A DNA stretch of 12,049 nucleotides from JAHDDY01 sp964549375 (GTDB lineage Bacteria > Pseudomonadota > Alphaproteobacteria > Rhodobacterales > Rhodobacteraceae): assembly GCA_964549375.1 (NCBI GenBank), contig CAZJWF010000093.1:1-12049 (forward strand), in the 5' to 3' direction. The translations under genes were made by a program, and so were the position numbers. The notes beneath the pieces were generated by a model. That model was not told where the DNA came from. It made no database searches and saw only the letters and a program-made list of their open reading frames with translations. Shown here piece after piece: positions 1-5,955 of this stretch (position 1 is the first letter of the stretch; every line of letters starts with the position of its first letter).

Positions 1-5
1 TTTTT

Positions 6-10
6 CCTCC
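6..10 (-). promoter_or_regulatory. Possible ribosome binding site of a gene beyond the left edge
   Basis: Read on the minus strand, the window ends in GGAGG followed by AAAAA, a near-consensus Shine-Dalgarno placed where a start codon just outside the window would be correctly spaced. It lies about 50 bp downstream of the aminotransferase stop. This suggests the leftward operon continues into a further gene, but no start codon is visible, so it is only a hint. Confidence 0.35.
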
Positions 11-29
11 CGTTTGAATTTGATCGTTA

Positions 30-44
30 CCGGGTTCATCCCGG
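30..44. other. Small perfect hairpin after the aminotransferase stop
   Basis: CCGGG and CCCGG flank a 5-nt loop, forming a perfect 5-bp GC stem 15 bp beyond the aminotransferase stop codon. On the minus strand it is not followed by a U-tract, so it does not look like an intrinsic terminator. It could be a weak 3' structure between two genes of one transcript. Confidence 0.35.
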
Positions 45-59
45 CTCTCGAAAATTTTG

Positions 60-1268
60 TTATTCAGCTGCCTGCGATGCGACCTCGTGCATTGGGGTTG
101 CCGCAAGGAAGTCCATCGCTGCTTGCGCGCCACCTTTTTCGTATGCCACACCTGCTCTCTGCAATCCCATTTCTACACCGCAGAGCGTGCCCATCAACAT
201 AAGGTCATTGAAATCGCCGAGATGACCAATCCGAAAAACGCGATCTGCAATTTTGTTCAGACCCGTGCCAAGAGACATGTCAAACCCGTCAAGGATGGTT
301 CTACGGAGGGCGTCGGCGCCGCTGTTATTCGGCATTACGACAGCGGTAAGTGCATTTGAGTAGAGTTTTGGATCTTGGCAAAGTATTTCTAGCCCCCATG
401 CCTCTACTGCAATGCGCGTTGCCTGACCATGGCGCGCATGTCTGCTAAAAACGTTCTCAAGGCCTTCTTCTTGAAGCATATCGATGGCTTCGCGAAGGCC
501 GTAAAGGAGTGTTGTTGCAGGGGTGTATGGGAAAAATCCACTCTCATTCGGGCCGGTCATGTCGAGCCAATCCCAATAAGATCGCTTTGCCCCCCCCGCC
601 TTCGCAACAGTCATTGCCTTATCGCTTACGGCGTTAAAGGACAGTCCGGGCGGGAGTAGTAAACCTTTCTGCGACCCAGCGACGACGACATCCACACCCC
701 ACTCGTCCGTGCGGAAATCGATTGATCCGAGCGACGATATTGTGTCGACCATTAGCAGAGCCGGATGGTTGCTCTCGTCAATTGCTTTGCGCACTGCTGG
801 GATATTCGAGGTTATACCTGTCGATGTGTCGTTATGCACGACGCATACGGCTTTAATCTGGTGATTTGTATCAGCGTTGAGCTGCTCTGCAATCGCGTCG
901 GCACTCGCCCCTGATCGCCAATCCCCTTGCATGAAGATTGGTTCGAAGCCGAGCTTCTCAGCCATTTTTTTCCAAAGCGTCGCGAATTGACCCGTTTCGT
1001 ACATCAAGACGGAATCGCCGGGTTGCAGCGTATTCACCAACGCGGCCTCCCATGCGCCGGTTCCTGATGCGGGGAAGATCAAGACGTGATTTTTTGTTTT
1101 AAAAATCGCCTTCAGGTCTTCGAGGACGCCTTTTCCAAACTCGCCAAATTCTGGCCCTCGGTGATCCATGACCGCCCGGTGCATCGCACGGAGAACCCTA
1201 TCAGGCGTGTTTGTCGGGCCGGGTATTTGCAAAAAGTGGCGGCCAGATTTCATGCGGAGCAACTCCAT
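60..1268 (-). CDS. Serine/aspartate-glyoxylate-type aminotransferase (class V, PLP)
   Basis: A fold-type I, class-V PLP aminotransferase of about 400 residues, the family's normal length. The N-terminus carries the family signature IPGPTNTPDRV (residues 15-25) and DHRGPEFGEF (35-44). The phosphate/cofactor region reads FPASGTGAWEAAL (65-77), the cofactor Asp is D175 in MVDTISS, and the Schiff-base lysine is K201 in AGSQKGLLLPPGL. The C-terminal substrate region has FRIGHLGDFN. By eye it resembles both serine-glyoxylate aminotransferase (SgaA) and the aspartate-glyoxylate enzyme BhcA, so glyoxylate is the probable amino acceptor (giving glycine) and the donor is uncertain. Start: the ATG at 1268 has AAGG 7 nt upstream. 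The second ATG (1253) has GGAG 9 nt upstream and gives the more usual N-terminus, so it is a serious alternative. It is transcribed divergently from a FAD/Fe-S hydroxyacid dehydrogenase and a GntR regulator, which fits a glyoxylate/2-hydroxyacid pathway. Confidence 0.9.
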   Translation of the reverse strand: MELLRMKSGRHFLQIPGPTNTPDRVLRAMHRAVMDHRGPEFGEFGKGVLEDLKAIFKTKNHVLIFPASGTGAWEAALVNTLQPGDSVLMYETGQFATLWKKMAEKLGFEPIFMQGDWRSGASADAIAEQLNADTNHQIKAVCVVHNDTSTGITSNIPAVRKAIDESNHPALLMVDTISSLGSIDFRTDEWGVDVVVAGSQKGLLLPPGLSFNAVSDKAMTVAKAGGAKRSYWDWLDMTGPNESGFFPYTPATTLLYGLREAIDMLQEEGLENVFSRHARHGQATRIAVEAWGLEILCQDPKLYSNALTAVVMPNNSGADALRRTILDGFDMSLGTGLNKIADRVFRIGHLGDFNDLMLMGTLCGVEMGLQRAGVAYEKGGAQAAMDFLAATPMHEVASQAAE

Positions 1269-1277
1269 TCACAAGCC

Positions 1278-1295
1278 TTGATCTAAAGAGATCAA
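1278..1295. promoter_or_regulatory. Inverted repeat TTGATCT-N4-AGATCAA in the divergent promoter region
   Basis: A perfect 7-bp inverted repeat with a 4-bp spacer lies 10 bp upstream of the leftward aminotransferase start and about 50 bp upstream of the rightward dehydrogenase start. It is positioned to act on both promoters. Binding by the GntR protein encoded at 4256-4924 is an inference from proximity. On the plus strand its first half could also serve as a -35-like element. Confidence 0.45.
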
Positions 1296-1311
1296 CGCGG
1301 TTAATGAATTT

Positions 1312-1326
1312 TGTATTCAATATACA
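1312..1326. promoter_or_regulatory. Inverted repeat TGTAT-N5-ATACA, candidate GntR/FCD operator
   Basis: A perfect 5-bp palindrome with a 5-bp spacer sits 17 bp before the preferred ATG of the dehydrogenase gene. Many FadR/FCD-type GntR regulators bind short AT-rich palindromes of the TTGTATACAA kind, and the local regulator belongs to that subfamily. The site lies where a bound repressor would block the dehydrogenase promoter or its early transcription. This supports the ATG at 1344 as start, because the TTG at 1311 would put the palindrome inside the coding sequence. Confidence 0.45.
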
Positions 1327-1343
1327 GTCAAGCGGTTTTTCGC

Positions 1344-4259
1344 ATGTCCGAACCAACATTCTTGAAAAGACTGCGGAGTGAGATCGCAGGTGATGTGCTA
1401 TCCGGTGCGTTTGATCGAGGTCGATATGCCACCGACGCCTCGATTTATCAGATTGTACCGAAGGCGGTTGTGGTGCCCCGCCGATGGAGCGATGTCGAAG
1501 CGACCTTGGCAATGGCAAGGGAGAGCGAAATACCCGTCACCGCGCGCGGTGGTGGGACGTCGCAAGCTGGTCAGACGATAAATGACAGCGTCGTCATTGA
1601 CTATTCTAAACATCTGAATCGCGTTCTTGAGTTTGATGCCAAAGCGCAAAAGGCCATTGTCGAACCGGGTTTGGTGTTGGACGAGTTGAACCGTAATTTG
1701 AAGTCTGAAGGGCTTTGGTTCCCCGTCGATGTATCAACGGCGTCACGGGCTACGATTGGCGGGATGACGGCCAATAATTCCTGTGGGTCGCGTTCCATTC
1801 GCTATGGGATGATGCGTGACAACGTTTTGGCGATAGATGCGATGATGGCTGACGGGACTAAGCGCCATTTTGGGCCGTCAAGTGCCAATGATGCGCTGAG
1901 CAAAGATTTGTTGCGGTTGGGAGAGCGCGAAGCGGCAGAGATTGTCGACCGACTTCCTCGCGCTGCGCGCCGCGTCGGCGGATACAACATCGACGCCCTG
2001 CTGCCAAGCGACTCGCCTACCAACCTCGCAACATTGCTGGTTGGGTCAGAAGGGACGTTGGCGCTGACGGAAAAGGTCGAACTAAAATTATCGCCAGTTC
2101 TCGGAAAAAAGAGCCTTGGTGTATGCCATTTTCCGACGTTCTACGCGGCAATGGATGCCGCTCAGCACATCGTAAAGCTTGGCCCAGTCGCGGTTGAACT
2201 GGTTGACCACAACATGATCGCGTTGGGGCGGGACATTCCTCAATTTCGTCCGATCGTCGACGAGTTTGTACGCGGCAACCCGGCAGCTTTGCTGTTGGTG
2301 GAATTTGCGGAAAGCGATCCAGACGAAAACGCAAGGCGACTGGCGAGCCTCAGAGACCTTATGACTGATCTCGGATTTGCCTTCGATGACCCCGGTAAGC
2401 AAGAGGGAGGTTTGATTGAAGCAGCAGATCCGGCATTTCAGACGCGGATATGGGGAGTACGAACTCAGGGCCTCAACATCATGATGTCCATGAAGTCGGA
2501 AGGCAAACCAGTATCCTTTGTGGAAGATTGCGCCGTTGCGTTGGAGCACCTCGCGGATTTTACGGAGCGATTAACAGGCGTTTTTCGTAAGCACGGGACT
2601 GATGGGACTTGGTACGCTCATGCGTCCGTCGGGTTGCTGCATGTGCGCCCCGTTTTGAACCTCAAGCAGGAACTAGGCGCAAAGCAACTTAGGGCTATTG
2701 CGGAAGAGGCATTTGATTTGGTCGCCGAATACAAGGGAAGCCATTCAGGCGAGCACGGTGATGGAATAGTGCGTTCTGAGTTTCACAAAAAGATGTTCGG
2801 GTCCCGCATCGTGCGCGCTTTTGAGGAAGTGAAAGACAGATTTGATCCCTCCGGTTTGCTCAATCCTGGCAAGATTGTCCGCGCACCGAAGATGGATGAT
2901 CGTTCATTATTTCGCACGCCGTCTGGTTATGCGAGTGATGCCGTTGATACTGCGTTTGACTGGAGTGACTGGCCGGGCGGTCTCGTGGGTGCGGCTGAGA
3001 TGTGCAATAATAATGGTGCGTGCCGAAAATTGGTGGGCGGCGTTATGTGTCCAAGCTATCGCGCAACGCGGGACGAGCGTGACGCGACGCGAGGGCGTGC
3101 CAACACAATCCGGTTGGCTTTGACTGGTCAACTTGGCCCGGATGCAGTTTCCAGTGATGAAATGGCGGAGACGGTGAAACTTTGCGTGTCTTGTAAGGCG
3201 TGCAAACGAGAGTGTCCGATGTCGGTTGATATGGCCGCCATGAAGACCGAAGTTCTGGCTGCGAGGGCCAAAACCCACGGTCTATCCTTAAGGGAAAAAA
3301 TGGTCGCCCGTTTGCCTCGCTATGCACCCTTGCTGTCACGGCTCCGTTGGCTCATCAATGCGCGGGACGTGATTCCCGGTCTGTCAGCATTATCAGAGCG
3401 AGTGGTTGGTTTGAGCGCCAAACGCAAAATGCCGCAATGGCAAAAAGCGTTCACAGCGCCGCGCTCTGATACGACATTAGCTGACAATGAAAGCACGGTC
3501 ATTTTATGGGCGGATACTTTTAGCAGGTATTTTGAACCCGAGAACCTTAAGGCTGCGATGAATGTTTTGTCAGCCGCTGGCTACACCGTCGAAGTCGCCG
3601 AACCTGAATCGGGCAGGCCGCTCTGTTGTGGGCGAACTTACCTCGCCTCTGGTCTCGTGAAAGAGGCTGCAGAAGAGTTATCGCGGGCAGCGGAAATCTT
3701 GATCCCGCGGATCAACGCCGGTGCGACGGTAATTGGCCTCGAACCTTCCTGTGTACTGACTTTTCGAGATGAAGCACCGAAGCTAAAAAAATCGGGCTGG
3801 AACTTTGAATCTGGTCACAAGGTGCTTTTGCTCGAGGAGTTTATCGCTTCCGAAGCAGAAGAGGGGCGCCTCAATCTGGATCTGGCACCGATTGCGAGCA
3901 AAGCTTTGCTTCACGGACATTGCCACCAGAAGGCACATGCGGTGATGGGTTCTGTCGAAAAAGTCCTGTCATTGATCCCCAATCTTTCGGTTGAGATGAT
4001 AGAGACAAGTTGTTGCGGAATGGCCGGGGCCTTCGGGTATCAAACCGAAACATATGATGTATCTAAAGCAATGGCCGAGTTGGCGCTTGCGCCAGCGGTC
4101 AGGGATGCTTCAGACGATGTGCTGATCGTTGCCGATGGAACGTCGTGTCGGCATCAGATTGCTGATTTCGGCGGACGCGAAGCGTTGCATGTCGCGCGTA
4201 TCCTTGAAATGGCAATAGATAGAGAGAACGAGTTTTCAGTAAGTGAGGCCGTAGAATGA
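1344..4259 (+). CDS. FAD and [4Fe-4S] D-2-hydroxyacid dehydrogenase (D-2-hydroxyglutarate dehydrogenase/YdiJ-like)
   Basis: A 971-residue fusion of three modules, near the usual length of the YdiJ-type family. Residues about 35-260 are the FAD-binding PCMH domain (ARGGGTSQAGQ near 68-77, GGMTANNSCGSRSIRYG near 139-155). Residues about 260-530 are the FAD-linked oxidase C-terminal domain, ending GSHSGEHGDGIVRSEF and FDPSGLLNPGKIV. Next come Fe-S motifs: CNNNGACRK...MCPSYRATRDE from about 552, and CVSCKACKRECP at about 614-625. The C-terminal part carries two cysteine-rich CCG motifs (LCCGRTY near 760, ETSCCGMAGAFG near 890) and GHCHQKAH. Such enzymes oxidise D-2-hydroxyacids to 2-oxoacids and pass electrons through Fe-S clusters to an acceptor; glycolate, D-lactate or D-2-hydroxyglutarate are candidate substrates. 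The frame is open from a TTG at 1311, but ATG 1344 is preferred because the extra 11 codons cover a candidate operator. No strong Shine-Dalgarno is visible. The stop overlaps the next gene as ATGA. Confidence 0.92.
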   Translation: MSEPTFLKRLRSEIAGDVLSGAFDRGRYATDASIYQIVPKAVVVPRRWSDVEATLAMARESEIPVTARGGGTSQAGQTINDSVVIDYSKHLNRVLEFDAKAQKAIVEPGLVLDELNRNLKSEGLWFPVDVSTASRATIGGMTANNSCGSRSIRYGMMRDNVLAIDAMMADGTKRHFGPSSANDALSKDLLRLGEREAAEIVDRLPRAARRVGGYNIDALLPSDSPTNLATLLVGSEGTLALTEKVELKLSPVLGKKSLGVCHFPTFYAAMDAAQHIVKLGPVAVELVDHNMIALGRDIPQFRPIVDEFVRGNPAALLLVEFAESDPDENARRLASLRDLMTDLGFAFDDPGKQEGGLIEAADPAFQTRIWGVRTQGLNIMMSMKSEGKPVSFVEDCAVALEHLADFTERLTGVFRKHGTDGTWYAHASVGLLHVRPVLNLKQELGAKQLRAIAEEAFDLVAEYKGSHSGEHGDGIVRSEFHKKMFGSRIVRAFEEVKDRFDPSGLLNPGKIVRAPKMDDRSLFRTPSGYASDAVDTAFDWSDWPGGLVGAAEMCNNNGACRKLVGGVMCPSYRATRDERDATRGRANTIRLALTGQLGPDAVSSDEMAETVKLCVSCKACKRECPMSVDMAAMKTEVLAARAKTHGLSLREKMVARLPRYAPLLSRLRWLINARDVIPGLSALSERVVGLSAKRKMPQWQKAFTAPRSDTTLADNESTVILWADTFSRYFEPENLKAAMNVLSAAGYTVEVAEPESGRPLCCGRTYLASGLVKEAAEELSRAAEILIPRINAGATVIGLEPSCVLTFRDEAPKLKKSGWNFESGHKVLLLEEFIASEAEEGRLNLDLAPIASKALLHGHCHQKAHAVMGSVEKVLSLIPNLSVEMIETSCCGMAGAFGYQTETYDVSKAMAELALAPAVRDASDDVLIVADGTSCRHQIADFGGREALHVARILEMAIDRENEFSVSEAVE

Positions 4260-4924
4260 ACTCCGTTACACCAATCCGTCGCGACTCGCTTCACAGCCAG
4301 ATTGTCGAACGACTGCGTGAGTCGATTCAATCAGGTGAATTGGCACCGAACGAGAAACTTAACGAAAAAGTTCTGTGCGAACATTTTGGTGTTTCACGCA
4401 CTCCGTTGCGTGAAGCGTTGAAAGTTTTGAGTGCCGAAAAGCTAGTCGATATTACTCCTCACTACGGCGCGAGCGTCACCGAATTGACCATTGCTGATCT
4501 TGATGAAGTTTTCCCAATCATTGGAGCGTTAGAAGGATTATCAGGCCAACTCGCTTGTACCAACGCGCAAGACGCTGAGATAAGGAAGGTGGAGCGTCTA
4601 CATATCGAAATGCTGGGCCACTACGGAAATGGTGATCGTGCGGAGTATTTTAGATGCAATGAGGAAATCCACGATACGATCTTAGACGCGGCTCGAAACC
4701 CGACACTGACTGAGACACTAAGAGGTTTGGCCGGGCGGGTTCGCCGAGCACGTTATCGAGCAAATGTTTCAGAAGAGCGTTGGCAACAGGCGATGGCGGA
4801 ACATGAGATTATTCTATCTCGTCTGAAAGAGCGTGACGGTGTCGGTCTCGCCGATATTCTTCGAACGCATCTGCAAAATAAACTCGAAACCGTCCGCTTT
4901 GCATTGGAGAGCGGGCGGTCCTGA
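4256..4924 (+). CDS. GntR-family transcriptional regulator, FCD (FadR-type) subfamily
   Basis: A 222-residue repressor-type regulator. Residues about 10-75 form the winged helix-turn-helix of GntR proteins: LHSQIVERLRESIQSGEL, then LCEHFGVSRTPLREALKVLSAE, a near-consensus recognition segment, then the wing. Residues about 85-215 form the all-helical FCD ligand-binding domain. Its likely metal/ligand-binding histidines are visible in NEEIHDTIL, MAEHEIILSRL and LRTHLQNKL, the spaced pattern typical of metal-containing FCD proteins. Its ATG overlaps the stop of the dehydrogenase gene (ATGA), so the two are translationally coupled and almost certainly co-transcribed. A local regulator of the divergent aminotransferase/dehydrogenase promoters, responding to an organic acid, is the natural reading. 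The palindromes at 1278-1295 and 1312-1326 are its most likely targets. Effector and sites are inferred, not shown. Confidence 0.93.
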   Translation: MNSVTPIRRDSLHSQIVERLRESIQSGELAPNEKLNEKVLCEHFGVSRTPLREALKVLSAEKLVDITPHYGASVTELTIADLDEVFPIIGALEGLSGQLACTNAQDAEIRKVERLHIEMLGHYGNGDRAEYFRCNEEIHDTILDAARNPTLTETLRGLAGRVRRARYRANVSEERWQQAMAEHEIILSRLKERDGVGLADILRTHLQNKLETVRFALESGRS

Positions 4925-4925
4925 A

Positions 4926-4957
4926 CTGCCGATTCTCCTCGAGGTGTCGCACGGCAG
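4926..4957. terminator. Weak terminator-like hairpin after gntR
   Basis: CTGCCG and CGGCAG form a 6-bp stem 2 bp after the gntR stop, and the loop itself contains the palindrome CCTCGAGG. An A-rich rather than U-rich stretch follows on the plus strand, so intrinsic termination is doubtful. It is recorded because it is the only structured element between gntR and the curli promoter region. Confidence 0.25.
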
Positions 4958-5154
4958 AGAAATAAAAAGCTGCTTCCGATTGCGAATCGCATTGCTCTAC
5001 CCTGAGGCGATTTGAAGTCTAAATAATTTATCCTCCATACAAGTGATCGCAAAAAATTATCCATTTGGAAAAATTTTATTCACTTACGAATTTGTATTTT
5101 AACAATAAAATTAAATATCGTTTAGGTTGCAGAAATCAACTCTAGCGCAATCGG

Positions 5155-5183
5155 TTGACATACTCGCGTAAAAGGCGTTTAAT
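5155..5183 (+). promoter_or_regulatory. Sigma-70-type promoter for the curli operon
   Basis: A perfect -35 hexamer TTGACA (5155-5160) is followed by a 17-bp spacer and TTTAAT (5178-5183), a 4/6 match to TATAAT inside the AT-rich run TTTAATAAT. Transcription would start near 5190, about 20 nt before the small ORF at 5210 and about 255 nt before csgF. It is the best promoter match I can see between gntR and csgF. Confidence 0.65.
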
Positions 5184-5189
5184 AATCGT

Positions 5190-5205
5190 AGAACTGGGGG
5201 GTTCT
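5190..5205 (+). other. Small hairpin presenting a G-rich ribosome binding site
   Basis: AGAAC (5190-5194) and GTTCT (5201-5205) can pair, leaving the loop TGGGGG that would hold the Shine-Dalgarno of the small ORF at 5210. It falls at the predicted 5' end of the transcript. Five base pairs is little, so a regulatory role is speculative. Confidence 0.25.
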
Positions 5206-5209
5206 CAAG

Positions 5210-5386
5210 ATGGTAGTTAGTAAGTATCGGGCACATCCGCCCGCGGGATTCAGAATATTAAGTTGTGGTGCATTCAACATCGTTTTTGAGGTTGTCGCAT
5301 CTCTACTCGGCATAGCGATGTTCGCCTACGCGGAAGGAATGTTGCACGCCTTGGTTTTTCGTGAACCGCGGCGTGGTGCGTTCTAG
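5210..5386 (+). CDS. Possible 58-aa small membrane protein at the head of the curli operon
   Basis: An ATG at 5210 opens a 58-codon frame closed by TAG. It sits directly behind a good promoter, with a run of G (5196-5201) 8 nt before the ATG, the same G-only type of ribosome binding site seen before csgF, csgG and the curlin gene. The product has a short polar N-terminus (MVVSKYRAHPPAG), a largely hydrophobic stretch at about 19-41 (including IVFEVVASLLGIAMFAYA, which carries one Glu), and a basic tail ending EPRRGAF. That could be a single membrane segment with a cytoplasmic positive tail. It resembles no Csg protein I know, and it is not CsgE. It may instead be a leader peptide or non-coding. 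csgF starts 60 nt after its stop. Confidence 0.4.
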   Translation: MVVSKYRAHPPAGFRILSCGAFNIVFEVVASLLGIAMFAYAEGMLHALVFREPRRGAF

Positions 5387-5446
5387 CGAGAGCTGCTGAG
5401 TCTCTAAAAATTACTGAACTTCAACTTCTAACCGGGGATTTTGATC

Positions 5447-5908
5447 GTGGTTAAACGTGTTACATGCATGGCACTGGTCAGTGCTTCGACGCTGCTTTTC
5501 GCTACGAGCCTTGCGGCTCAGCAGCTCACCTATCAGCCAATCAACCCTTCCTTTGGTGGTAGTTCATTCAATTCCGCTCATCTCTTGGCCACCGCGGAAA
5601 TTAACCGGCCAGATCCACCGGACAACGGGGCTGGTGGTCTTTTTGGTGACGACATGGAAGTAACTCAGGCTCAACTTTTTGCTCAGCAGCTCGAACGAGC
5701 AATCTTGGGTCGCCTCTCTGGGGACATCACCAATGCTATCTTCGGCGAGGATGCGGATCCGAACGGCAGATTCAGGGTCAACGAGACGACGGAAGTTGTA
5801 TTTGAGACAGCTTTGAACGGCGATATCCTTGTCACAATTCTTGATGGCACGAGTGGAGGTTCTTCTACGATCGAAATTCCATCATTTTTGACACAAGCGG
5901 CACAGTAA
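5447..5908 (+). CDS. csgF: Curli assembly protein CsgF
   Basis: CsgF is a small secreted protein that plugs into the CsgG pore and couples secreted curlin to nucleation at the cell surface. The product starts with a signal peptide (VKRVTCMALVSASTLLFATSLAA) cut before the mature start QQLTYQ. The mature N-terminus reads YQPINPSFGGSSFNSAHLLA, matching the diagnostic NPxFGG region that enters the CsgG channel in E. coli. The C-terminal half keeps the family pattern ending in ILDGTSGGSSTIEIPSF, like the TGQTSTIQV end of E. coli CsgF. At 153 residues it is somewhat longer than the enterobacterial protein (about 138), with extra acidic residues around 60-110. Start: GTG 5447 has GGGG 9 nt upstream. 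The in-frame TTG at 5441 would lie only 3 nt from it. It is followed 47 bp later by csgG. Confidence 0.9.
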   Translation: MVKRVTCMALVSASTLLFATSLAAQQLTYQPINPSFGGSSFNSAHLLATAEINRPDPPDNGAGGLFGDDMEVTQAQLFAQQLERAILGRLSGDITNAIFGEDADPNGRFRVNETTEVVFETALNGDILVTILDGTSGGSSTIEIPSFLTQAAQ

Positions 5909-5955
5909 AATTTCTCAGACGCAATTGTAATGTTTCGGGTCGGGGGGGCTCTGTT

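Larger units (their letters stand above)
4925..5209 (+). promoter_or_regulatory. Gene-free upstream regulatory region of the curli operon
   Basis: I find no credible gene here. From about 5015 to 5125 the DNA becomes strikingly AT-rich compared with its surroundings. It contains a 9-bp perfect inverted repeat (AATTTTATT at 5072-5080, AATAAAATT at 5104-5112) and, overlapping its right arm, TTGT-N6-ACAA (5092-5105). A promoter follows at 5155-5183. The layout suits control by a nucleoid-type or biofilm regulator upstream of curli genes. Which protein binds cannot be told; no csgD gene is in the window. Confidence 0.5.

Noticed and set aside
1311..1343. TTG start at 1311 for the FAD/Fe-S dehydrogenase
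   Set aside because: It covers a candidate operator palindrome, has no ribosome binding site, and an ATG 33 bp later gives a normal family N-terminus.
2088..2549. A 153-codon minus-strand frame inside the dehydrogenase gene
   Set aside because: It lies antisense to conserved FAD-domain coding sequence and has no recognisable protein features.
5210..5386. The 58-aa ORF as CsgE
   Set aside because: It lacks a signal peptide cleavage pattern and any CsgE-like sequence and is less than half the expected length.
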